A stretch of DNA of 64,000 nucleotides from assembly GCA_007050995.1 (NCBI GenBank), contig VJOU01000019.1:1-64000 (forward strand), written 5' to 3'. The translations under genes were made by a program, and so were the position numbers. The stretch is from Glycocaulis profundi. GTDB taxonomy: Bacteria; Pseudomonadota; Alphaproteobacteria; Caulobacterales; Maricaulaceae. Positions within the stretch are counted from its first letter, which is position 1, and the number at the start of each line of letters is the position of its first letter. The notes under the pieces are model-generated. The model did no database searches. It had not been told where the DNA came from and saw nothing but the letters and a program-made list of their open reading frames with translations. Of this stretch, positions 52,145-59,037 are shown piece by piece.

Positions 52145-52173
52145 TTGACCCAACATAAGGATATCTTTATATC
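52145..52173 (+). promoter_or_regulatory. Promoter of the hom-metX-metB operon
   Basis: TTGACC (52145-52150), 17 bp, TATATC (52168-52173). Transcription should begin near 52180, at the first base of the riboswitch. Confidence 0.65.
52155..52170. promoter_or_regulatory. Palindromic operator in the met promoter, SahR-like
   Basis: ATAAGGATATCTTTAT is symmetric except at one pair and lies across the spacer and the -10 box. An ArsR-family regulator of SAM/SAH metabolism (SahR) binds ATATC/GATAT palindromes near met genes in several Proteobacteria. A second overlapping repeat, GGATAT-CTTT-ATATCC (52159-52174), is also present. Confidence 0.5.
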
Positions 52174-52180
52174 CAAATAC

Positions 52181-52237
52181 GCGCCGATTTGAGCTTCAGC
52201 TTGCGGGCGCGGAACAAATGCGGCTAAAGCGAAGCGG
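52181..52237 (+). ncRNA. SAM-II (SAM_alpha) riboswitch
   Basis: The RNA has stem GCGCC (52181-52185) with GGCGC (52206-52210), conserved loop start GATTT (52186-52190), then AAATG-CGGCTAAA (52217-52228). The same order, CGCGC-TGATTT ... GCGCG-TGATAAATGTAGCTAAA, is seen in the crystallised SAM-II aptamer. GCTTC in the loop (52193-52197) can pair with GAAGC (52231-52235), the pseudoknot. It precedes homoserine dehydrogenase by 117 nt and should reduce expression when SAM is high. Confidence 0.85.
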
Positions 52238-52353
52238 TGACATGAAGACGGATTTTCCGGGCCGCAGCCCGTTCCCCCGCCGCCTTCCGCCACCCTTCCC
52301 CTGATCGGCGCGCCGCCCGTTCCGCTCCCCGTTTCAACAGACGGAGACCGGTC

Positions 52354-53319
52354 ATGACCGCCCTCGCCATCCAGCCCCGCCCGCCCGCGCCCGCTCTCAC
52401 GGCCCGTCCGATGCGCGCGATCATGCTGGGCTGCGGCGTGGTGGGCGGCGGCGTCGCCCACCGGCTGCCCGCCTCGGTGCGGCTCGAAGGCGTGCTCGTC
52501 ACCGGAAAGCGCTGCGATCTGCCCTACGGCGTGCCGGTCTACACCGATCTGGACGCGGTGCTGGCGCTCAAACCCGATCTGGTCATCGAGGCCCTGCCCG
52601 GCGGCGCCTTCGCCGAAGCCGCGCTGGAACGCGCGGTGGCGCAGGGCTGCCACGTGGTCACCGCCAACAAGGACGTCGCCGCCCGCCGCCCCGACCTGGC
52701 CCGTCAGGCCGCCGCCAAAGGCCGGGGTTTCGTGTACTCGGCCGCCGTGGGCGGAGGCGTGCCCGTCATCGAGACCATCGCGAAGCTGGTTCAGAAGGGC
52801 GAAGAGATCGACCGCGTGCGCGGCGTGCTGAACGGCACCTCGAACTTCGTGCTCGACCGTCTGGCCGCGGGCGAGAGCCTGGGCACCGCCGTGAAGGCCG
52901 CGCAGGACGCAGGCTTCGCCGAAGCCGATCCCAGCGCGGATCTGGACGGCGTCGACGCGGCCAACAAGCTGGCCCTGATCGCCCGGACGGCCTGGGGGAT
53001 CGATCTCGACCCCGCCAGCATCTCCCGCCAGTCCATCCGCGACCTGCCCGAAGGCCTGCCCGCCAAGGCCGCGCGCGAAGGCAAGCGCGTGCGCCAGGTC
53101 GGCCATCTGGCCCGCCACGCGGGCGGCGTCCACGCCGCGGTGCGGCTGGAGACGGTGGATCTGGACGATCCGGTCTCCCGCGCGCGGCTGGAAGGCAACT
53201 GCGTGGTGGTCAGCCCCGTGCGCGGCTATCCGGTGATCCTGTCGGGCAAGGGCGCGGGCCGCGCGCCCACCGCCGCCAGCGTGCTGGGCGACATCAAGCG
53301 CCTTTGCGCCGTATGTTGA
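52354..53319 (+). CDS. hom: Homoserine dehydrogenase, short form without ACT domain
   Basis: 321 residues. The NAD(P) loop is GCGVVGGGVAHRL (about 26-38), with VVTANKDVAARR and the catalytic block NGTSNFVLDRL, then AEADPSADLDGVDAANKLALIA. It lacks the C-terminal ACT domain of threonine-regulated enzymes, so feedback must act elsewhere. GGAG precedes ATG 52354. It heads a met operon under a SAM-II riboswitch, which explains control by methionine rather than threonine. Confidence 0.93.
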   Translation: MTALAIQPRPPAPALTARPMRAIMLGCGVVGGGVAHRLPASVRLEGVLVTGKRCDLPYGVPVYTDLDAVLALKPDLVIEALPGGAFAEAALERAVAQGCHVVTANKDVAARRPDLARQAAAKGRGFVYSAAVGGGVPVIETIAKLVQKGEEIDRVRGVLNGTSNFVLDRLAAGESLGTAVKAAQDAGFAEADPSADLDGVDAANKLALIARTAWGIDLDPASISRQSIRDLPEGLPAKAAREGKRVRQVGHLARHAGGVHAAVRLETVDLDDPVSRARLEGNCVVVSPVRGYPVILSGKGAGRAPTAASVLGDIKRLCAVC

Positions 53320-54230
53320 CCGAAGCCTTGCAGACCGCCGAGCACGTCGCGGCGCTGGAGCTTGAGAGCGGCGCCTGGGTGGAGGCGAAGGGACGGGTGT
53401 TCGGCCCGCCTGGCGCCCCGCCCGTCATCGTGCTGGGCGGCATCTCCGCCTCGCGGCGGCTGATCGCGGACGAGACCGGCGACGGCTGGTGGCCCGGCAT
53501 CGCCGGGCCGGGCCTCGCTTTGTGTCCCGAGCGCCAGCGCCTGCTGTCCTTCGACTTCCTGGCCGAGGACGCCGCCCCCTTCCCCACCGCCAACGACCAG
53601 GCCGAGGCTCTGATCGCGCTGGCCGACGCGGCGGGGTTCGACCGTTTCGCCATCGTGGGCGCCTCCTATGGCGGCACGATCGCGCTGGCCATCGCCGCCA
53701 AGGCGCCCGACCGGGTCGCCCGGCTGGACGTGCTGTGCGCGGCCCACCGGCCCCATCCCATGACCACCGCCCTGCGCTCGATCCAGCGAGACATCGTCCG
53801 CTTCGGGCTGGCGCGCGGGGACGGCGCGGGCGGGGTGGATCTGGCCCGCCGCATCGCCATGACCACCTATCGCACCCATGACGAGTTCGAAGCCCGCTTC
53901 CACGATCCCGAGCCGGGCAGCCGGGACGCGGACGGGGTGGAGGCCTATCTCGCCGCCCGCGGCGCGGACTACGCCGCCCGCACCAGCCCCGAGCGCTTCC
54001 TCGCCCTGTCTCGCTCCATGGACGCGGTGCAGATCGATCTCAGCCGCATCACCGCCCCCGCCCGCTTCCTCGCCTTCCGCGAGGACCGTCTGGCGCCGCT
54101 GAGCGACATCGAGGAGACCGCGGCCAACATCCCCGGCGCCACCGTGACCGCGGTGTCCAGCCTTTACGGCCATGACGGCTTCCTCAAGGAGGCCGGCGCG
54201 GTCACGCAGTTTCTCAAGGAGGGCTCATGA
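53313..54230 (+). CDS. metX: Homoserine O-acyltransferase, MetX-type
   Basis: 305 residues of an alpha/beta hydrolase. The nucleophile is in GASYGGTIAL, the Asp in FREDRLAP and the His in GHDGFLKE, the MetX-typical triad end. It should acylate homoserine with acetyl- or succinyl-CoA. It is shorter than the usual 350-390 residue MetX. ATG 53313 overlaps the hom stop by 7 nt. The next gene overlaps by ATGA, so all three are translated together. Confidence 0.82.
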   Translation: MLTEALQTAEHVAALELESGAWVEAKGRVFGPPGAPPVIVLGGISASRRLIADETGDGWWPGIAGPGLALCPERQRLLSFDFLAEDAAPFPTANDQAEALIALADAAGFDRFAIVGASYGGTIALAIAAKAPDRVARLDVLCAAHRPHPMTTALRSIQRDIVRFGLARGDGAGGVDLARRIAMTTYRTHDEFEARFHDPEPGSRDADGVEAYLAARGADYAARTSPERFLALSRSMDAVQIDLSRITAPARFLAFREDRLAPLSDIEETAANIPGATVTAVSSLYGHDGFLKEAGAVTQFLKEGS

Positions 54231-55378
54231 CCGCCCGTCCCAAGCCCGGTCTCGACACCCGCGCCGCCCGCGCGGGGATCAACGCCGATCCCGGCCATGG
54301 CGCGGTGGTCGCGCCCATCTCGGTTTCGGCCACCTATGTGCGCGAGGACGCCGCCGCCCCCGGTCCCCACGACTACGCCCGCACCTCCAATCCCGGCCGC
54401 GCCCTGCTGGCCGAGGCGGTCGCCGGGCTGGAAGGCGCGGCGGGCGCGGTGGCGACCGCCTCGGGCATGGCGGCCATCGACCTGCTGCTCAACGATCTGC
54501 CAGGGGGCGCACGCATCGTGGCGGCCCATGACTGCTATGGCGGCGCCCAGCGCCTGTTCAACGCCCGCGCGGCGGGCGGACGGTTCGAGATCGTCTATGC
54601 CGACTGCACCGATCTGGAGGCCCTGAAGACCGCCCTCGCCCCCGGCGCGGCCCTGCTCTTTCTCGAAACCCCCTCCAACCCGCGCCTGCGGATCACCGAC
54701 ATCCAGGCGGCGTCCGATCTCGGTCACGAAGCCGGGGCGCTGGTGGCGGTGGACAACACGGTGCTGTCGCCCGCCCTGCAGAGGCCGCTGGAGCTGGGCG
54801 CGGACGTGACCGTCAGTTCCCTGACCAAGCTCATCAACGGCCATTCGGACATGATCGGCGGCGTGCTGTGCGCCAAAGACCCCGAGGCGGTCGAGCGCCA
54901 TCGCTGGTGGGCGAACGCGGCCGGAACGGGTCTCGCCGCCTTCGACGCCTTCCTGGGCATGCGCGGCCTGCGCACCCTGCCGCTCAGGGCCCGCGCGCAG
55001 TCGGATACCGCGCTGGAACTCGCCCGGCGGCTCGACGCGCACCCCAGCGTGCGCCGGGTCGACCATCCCGGCCTTGAAAGCCATCCCGGCCACGCGCTCG
55101 CGAAACGCCAACAGTCAGGTTTCGGCCCTTTGCTGAGCATCGAGATCGAGGGCGACGCGCACGCCTTCGTTCAGAGGCTGGAGGTCTTCACCCTCGCCCA
55201 GTCGCTGGGCGGCGCGGAATCGCTGGTCTCCATCCCCGCCCTGATGACCCATGCCGCCATGAGCCCCGAAGCCCGCGCGACCGCAGGCATCGCGGACAGC
55301 CTGATCCGGCTGAGCGCGGGGCTGGAGGATGTGGAGGATCTGTGGGCCGATCTGGACGCGGCGCTGAGAGCCGCCTAG
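54227..55378 (+). CDS. metB: PLP-dependent transsulfuration enzyme (cystathionine gamma-synthase/lyase family)
   Basis: 383 residues. Cys/Met metabolism PLP fold: YARTSNPGRALLAEAVAGLEGA, TASGMAAIDLLL, LETPSNPRLRITD, VDNTVLSPALQRPLELGADVTVSSLTKLINGHSDMIGG with the PLP lysine in SLTKLI. By context, MetX product plus cysteine or sulfide gives cystathionine or homocysteine, so metB, metC or metZ are possible names. The order hom-metX-metB supports metB. The stop shares a CTAG with the next leftward gene. Confidence 0.88.
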   Translation: MTARPKPGLDTRAARAGINADPGHGAVVAPISVSATYVREDAAAPGPHDYARTSNPGRALLAEAVAGLEGAAGAVATASGMAAIDLLLNDLPGGARIVAAHDCYGGAQRLFNARAAGGRFEIVYADCTDLEALKTALAPGAALLFLETPSNPRLRITDIQAASDLGHEAGALVAVDNTVLSPALQRPLELGADVTVSSLTKLINGHSDMIGGVLCAKDPEAVERHRWWANAAGTGLAAFDAFLGMRGLRTLPLRARAQSDTALELARRLDAHPSVRRVDHPGLESHPGHALAKRQQSGFGPLLSIEIEGDAHAFVQRLEVFTLAQSLGGAESLVSIPALMTHAAMSPEARATAGIADSLIRLSAGLEDVEDLWADLDAALRAA

Positions 55379-56292
55379 CGGCGCATGGTCAGGGTGAAGG
55401 CGGCGAAGTCCTCCACCGTCTCCCACGACTGCGCGGGCAGGGAGAATTCGGTCTCGCGGCGCACATAGGCGACCGACAGGTCCGCCGGGCCCATCCGCAT
55501 CGCGACCCCCGCCTGCGCGTCGCCGACCATGGCGTAGGGGGAGAAGGCGACGGCGGAATTGAGATTCGCGCCCTGGCGCGGATTGTAGAGCAGGGCCTGA
55601 CGATCAGCCCCGGCGAAGAACCACCAGGCGGGTTTCGAGCCATAATCATCGCGCAGATAGCGGCCCACCTTCAGGGTGGCACCCGCCTCCAGCGCGGGGC
55701 CTTGCGAGCCCATGCCCAGACCTGCCCGCGGCGTCACGCCCACGTCCAGACCCGAGCCGCTCGCCGCCGAGTTCATCCGGCCTTGATAGCGCACGGCCAT
55801 GTTGCGCGGGCGGTCCCGTTCCCGGCCCAGCATGGCTTCGGAATAGTCCGGCGACTGGAAGGCCAGCAGACGGTCGGGCGCGGCGCCGTCATGCAGGCTG
55901 ACCGAGAACTGGCCGCCGCTGGCCGTGGTGGCGACCACCGCGCGGCGTCCGTCGAAGGCGGCCAGGCTGTCGCGCTGGTCCGGCGACATGCGGGTGAGGA
56001 GGCCCGAGCGGGCGAAGCTCAGCGCTGCGGCATCGTCGGAAGGGGCGTCGGAGAACGCGGTGAAATCCGTGGCTGCGGCGAAATCGGCCCGGGGCGCGAG
56101 AGACAGGCCCGGTCCCGGCGCGGCGTTCATCTCTTCGAGAAGGGGGCCGATGATGACGGCGCGGGTCTGTTCGTTGGCAGGCTCCGCGGCGGAAGACGCG
56201 GACGCGCAGGCCGCCGCGGCGAGCATGCCTGCCGCCGTCAGCGTGAGCGTATCCTTGGCGCAATTCCCCAGCACGGCGTGCCTCACATTCAA
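55375..56292 (-). CDS. Outer-membrane-type protein resembling LpxR (lipid A deacylase) C-terminus
   Basis: 305 residues. An N-terminal hydrophobic stretch (15-36) is followed by a barrel-like protein. The C-terminal part AGATLKVGRYLRDDYGSK, WWFFAGADRQALLYNP and GDAQAGVAMRMGPADLSVAYVRRETEF resembles the last strands of LpxR/DUF2219 proteins (FAG.. G..QAG.A.. ..R..F). The N-terminal LpxR motifs are not seen, so activity is doubtful. AGGAGGGG precedes ATG 56292. Confidence 0.5.
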   Translation of the reverse strand: MNVRHAVLGNCAKDTLTLTAAGMLAAAACASASSAAEPANEQTRAVIIGPLLEEMNAAPGPGLSLAPRADFAAATDFTAFSDAPSDDAAALSFARSGLLTRMSPDQRDSLAAFDGRRAVVATTASGGQFSVSLHDGAAPDRLLAFQSPDYSEAMLGRERDRPRNMAVRYQGRMNSAASGSGLDVGVTPRAGLGMGSQGPALEAGATLKVGRYLRDDYGSKPAWWFFAGADRQALLYNPRQGANLNSAVAFSPYAMVGDAQAGVAMRMGPADLSVAYVRRETEFSLPAQSWETVEDFAAFTLTMRR

Positions 56293-56433
56293 GACTCCCC
56301 TCCTGAACGCGCCGTCACCTTATCAGGTTCAATCGCCTTTCGCGCGTGTTTTCTGCTGCATGGATTCAATGCGACGGGGCTGAACGCGGTCAGGGAAATC
56401 AGATCGTTAATGCACGCGGCCAGGCCCATGAAA

Positions 56434-56461
56434 AACCCCGGAGACTGCCGCCTCCGGGGTT
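56434..56461. terminator. Terminator of nrdA
   Basis: AACCCCGGAG (56434-56443), eight bases, CTCCGGGGTT (56452-56461), a 10 bp stem. Leftward the stem is followed by TTTTT, the direction of nrdA, whose stop is 25 nt upstream. Confidence 0.85.
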
Positions 56462-56485
56462 CTTTGATCTACCTGAGGTGGAGCC

Positions 56486-58360
56486 TCACTGACAGGCGAG
56501 GCATTCCTCGTATTCGGTCTTGGCGGCCGCCTGCATGGAGGCCTGCGCGCCGTCCTTGTCCGCAGCCCCCGCGTAGGAGGCGCGCTGGACTGATTTGGAG
56601 CGGCAGTAATACAGCGACTTGATGCCCTTCTCCCAGGCGGTCCAGTGGAGCATGTGCAGGTCCCATTTATCGACGTCGCCGGGCAGGAAGACATTCAGCG
56701 ACTGGGCCTGGCAGATGTACTCGGTGCGGTCGCCGGCGTGCTCGATCACCCAGCGCTGGTCTAGCTCGAAGGCGGTCTTGAACACGTCCTTCTCGTCCTG
56801 GCTCAGGCAGTCGAGATGCTGCACCGAGCCCTCGTGCTCCAGGATCGAGGACCACACGGTCGCGGTGTTCTCGCCCTTCTCCTCGAGAAGCTTCTCCAGG
56901 AAGGGATTCTTGACCGTGAACGAGCCCGACAGGGTCTTGTGGGTGTACACGTTCGCCGGGATCGGCTCGATGCCCGCGCTGGTGCCCCCGCAGATGATCG
57001 AGATCGAGGCGGTCGGCGCGATGGCCAGCTTGTGCGAGAAGCGCGCCTTGACCCCGCTCTCGGCGGCGTCCGGGCAGGCCCCGCGCTCGTCGGCGAGCTT
57101 GACCGAGGCCCGGTCCGCGCCCTGGCGCAGATGCTTGAACATCTTCTTGTTCCAGACCGCGGCCATGGCGGATTCGAACGGGATGTTCATCGCCTGCAGG
57201 AAGGAGTGGTAGCCCATCAGGCCCAGACCCACCGAGCGCTCGCGCATGGCCGAATAGACCGCGCGCTCCATCTCGGGCGGCGCCCGGTCGATGAAGTCCT
57301 GCAGCACGTTGTCCAGGAAGCGGAACAGATCCTCGAGGAACTGCGGATCGTCCTTCCACTCCAGGAATTTCTCGGCGTTGACCGAAGACAGGCAGCACAC
57401 CGCCGTGCGGTCGCGGCCGTTATGGTCCACGCCCGTGGGCAGCATGATTTCCGAGCACAGGTTGGACTGGCGCACTTTCAGACCCAGCTTGCGCTGGAAC
57501 ACGGGCAGCGCGTTGTTCACCGTGTCGGAGAAGATGATGTAGGGCTCGCCGGTCTGCAGCCGGATCTCGATGATCTTCTGCCACAGCTTGCGCGCGGAGA
57601 TGGTCTTGACCACTTCGCCGGACTTGGGCGAGCGCAGGCCGAACTCGGCGTCCGCGGCCACCGCTTCCATGAAGTCGTCGGTGAGGTTCACCCCGTGGTG
57701 CAGGTTCAGGCTCTTGCGGTTGAAGTCACCCGAGGGTTTGCGGATTTCGAGGAATTCCTCGATTTCGGGGTGGTGGACGTCCAGATACACCGCCGCCGAG
57801 CCGCGCCGCAGCGAGCCCTGGGAGATCGCCAGCGTGAGCGAGTCCATCACGCGGATGAAGGGGATGATGCCCGAGGTCTGCCCGTTCTTGCCGACCTTCT
57901 CGCCGATGGAGCGCACGCTGCCCCAGTAGGTGCCGATGCCGCCGCCGTTGGACGCCAGCCACACATTCTCCATCCAGGTGCCCACGATGTCGTCGAGCGA
58001 ATCGTCCACCGAGTTCAGGAAGCACGAGATCGGCAGGCCCCGGTCCGCACCGCCATTGGACAGCACCGGCGTGGCGGGCATGAACCACAGGCGCGACATG
58101 TAATCGTACAGCCGCTGGGCGTGGGCGATGTCGTCGGCATAGGCGATCGAGACCCGCGCGAACATGTCCTGATAGGACTCGCCGGGCAGCAGGTAACGGT
58201 CCACCAGCGTCTTCTTGCCGAAATCGGTCAGCAGCGCGTCGCGCGACGGATCGGTCTTCACGGACTCCACCACGCGCAGGCGCACGGTTTTCGGCTTGCC
58301 CCGGCGGGCGAGATCCGCCGCGGCGATGTCGGCCTGGTGGGCAGTGTCAAAAGGCGTCAT
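56486..58360 (-). CDS. nrdA: Ribonucleotide reductase class I alpha subunit, no ATP-cone
   Basis: 624 residues, against about 760 in E. coli. The N-terminus goes straight from a short leader into the barrel (LTDFGKKTLVDRYLLPGESYQDMFARVS), so the allosteric ATP-cone is missing. The catalytic parts are present: PISCFLNSVDDSL, SNLCSEIMLPTG, GGIGTYWG and the C-terminal CLACQ redox pair. Start ATG 58360 is preceded by GGAAG. Two NrdR-like boxes lie about 76-125 bp upstream. nrdB is 5 kb away on the same strand. Confidence 0.93.
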   Translation of the reverse strand: MTPFDTAHQADIAAADLARRGKPKTVRLRVVESVKTDPSRDALLTDFGKKTLVDRYLLPGESYQDMFARVSIAYADDIAHAQRLYDYMSRLWFMPATPVLSNGGADRGLPISCFLNSVDDSLDDIVGTWMENVWLASNGGGIGTYWGSVRSIGEKVGKNGQTSGIIPFIRVMDSLTLAISQGSLRRGSAAVYLDVHHPEIEEFLEIRKPSGDFNRKSLNLHHGVNLTDDFMEAVAADAEFGLRSPKSGEVVKTISARKLWQKIIEIRLQTGEPYIIFSDTVNNALPVFQRKLGLKVRQSNLCSEIMLPTGVDHNGRDRTAVCCLSSVNAEKFLEWKDDPQFLEDLFRFLDNVLQDFIDRAPPEMERAVYSAMRERSVGLGLMGYHSFLQAMNIPFESAMAAVWNKKMFKHLRQGADRASVKLADERGACPDAAESGVKARFSHKLAIAPTASISIICGGTSAGIEPIPANVYTHKTLSGSFTVKNPFLEKLLEEKGENTATVWSSILEHEGSVQHLDCLSQDEKDVFKTAFELDQRWVIEHAGDRTEYICQAQSLNVFLPGDVDKWDLHMLHWTAWEKGIKSLYYCRSKSVQRASYAGAADKDGAQASMQAAAKTEYEECLACQ

Positions 58361-58436
58361 GGCTCAACCCGCTTCCTTCGCGCGGCGCGCGATTTATCCC
58401 CCGCGGACGACCCTCGCCCCCGCGTTTAGCGCCGCT

Positions 58437-58452
58437 GTGTAATATATGGTGT
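58437..58452. promoter_or_regulatory. NrdR-like box upstream of nrdA (proximal)
   Basis: GTGTAATATATGGTGT matches about 10 of 16 positions of the NrdR consensus, with the AATATAT centre and GGTGT end. Paired with the box at 58470. Confidence 0.45.
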
Positions 58453-58469
58453 GTCCCCCCGAAGATGGA

Positions 58470-58485
58470 ACGCTACATATAGTGC
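58470..58485. promoter_or_regulatory. NrdR-like box upstream of nrdA (distal)
   Basis: ACGCTACATATAGTGC matches about 12 of 16 positions. Its core is 33 bp from the proximal box, close to the usual 31-32 bp. Confidence 0.5.
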
Positions 58486-58617
58486 GAGCGCTTCGGGGGA
58501 CCGTCAACGGGCCGAAACCCCTCCAGCGCGATTTTTTAGTAAAGATACTCTTAACCACCAACCGTCCGCAGGCGGAGTCATTAACGGCCATGCGGCTGGG
58601 CGCGCGCTGCGGTTTTT

Positions 58618-58637
58618 TGTGGATGACACGTGGATAA
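58618..58637 (+). promoter_or_regulatory. Two tandem DnaA-box-like sites
   Basis: TGTGGATGA (58618-58626) and CGTGGATAA (58629-58637) each differ from the DnaA box TGTGGATAA by one base. They point the same way and are 11 bp apart, one helical turn. TTAACCAC (58552-58559) and TTAACGGC (58581-58588) lie before them. Confidence 0.4.
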
Positions 58638-58738
58638 ATCCAGCGCGCTCCGGCGCACGTCTGACGACACTGAGGCCCCCGCATCCCGGATGTTCAGCCG
58701 CCATGCGGCTGGGCGGGATCAGAGGCTCGAAAGTCCCG

Positions 58739-58776
58739 GAATCGAATCGCGGCTGAGGGGAGTCGCCGATCGATTC
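58739..58776. promoter_or_regulatory. Cluster of four GANTC (CcrM methylation) sites
   Basis: GAATC at 58739 and 58744, GAGTC at 58760 and GATTC at 58772. In GC-rich DNA one such site per roughly 350 bp is expected. A fifth is at 58575. Their state could report replication timing. Confidence 0.4.
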
Positions 58777-58805
58777 AGATCGGCGCCCTCCACCCCCGCC
58801 GTCAT

Positions 58806-58898
58806 CCCCCGGCCAGACCGGGGACCCAGCCGGATAGCGGTTCAGCGCCATTGAAAGGCCCGCCGGATGGATGGCCCGGTCAAGCCGGGCCATGACGG
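58806..58898. repeat. Extragenic palindromic repeat pair
   Basis: CCCCGG-CCAGA-CCGGGG type palindrome near 58806-58830 and TGGCCCGG-TCAAG-CCGGGCCA at about 58875-58896, flanked by GTCATC and CATGAC. This kind of 'ATGGCCCGG..CCGGGCCAT' element is scattered between genes in many alphaproteobacteria. Only this copy and a weaker relative before folE are in the window. Confidence 0.55.
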
Positions 58899-59003
58899 TG
58901 CAAAGAGAGCCAAATATCGGCGGCGGAAGCCGCCGCAAGCGCGAACGCGCGCCCGCGCCCATGCGCGGAGCCGACGCCCCGCAGGGGCGGAGGGCAGAGA
59001 AAA

Positions 59004-59029
59004 CACTCCCCCGCCAAGGCGGGGGAGTG
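59004..59029. terminator. Terminator of putA
   Basis: CACTCCCCCGCC (59004-59015) and GGCGGGGGAGTG (59018-59029) form a 12 bp stem with a two-base loop. Leftward it is followed by TTTTCTCTG. It begins 9 nt after the putA stop. Confidence 0.9.
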
Positions 59030-59037
59030 AAACAAAC

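Larger units (their letters stand above)
58361..59037. other. Gene-free 677 bp region between nrdA and putA
   Basis: It holds the nrdA promoter and NrdR-like boxes (58437-58485), an AT-rich patch (58533-58557), DnaA-like boxes, a 16 bp direct repeat GCCATGCGGCTGGGCG at 58587 and 58700, four GANTC sites in 38 bp (58739-58776), two palindromes (58806-58830 and 58875-58898) and the putA terminator. No coding frame is convincing here. It is the longest gene-free stretch of the window. Confidence 0.7.
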
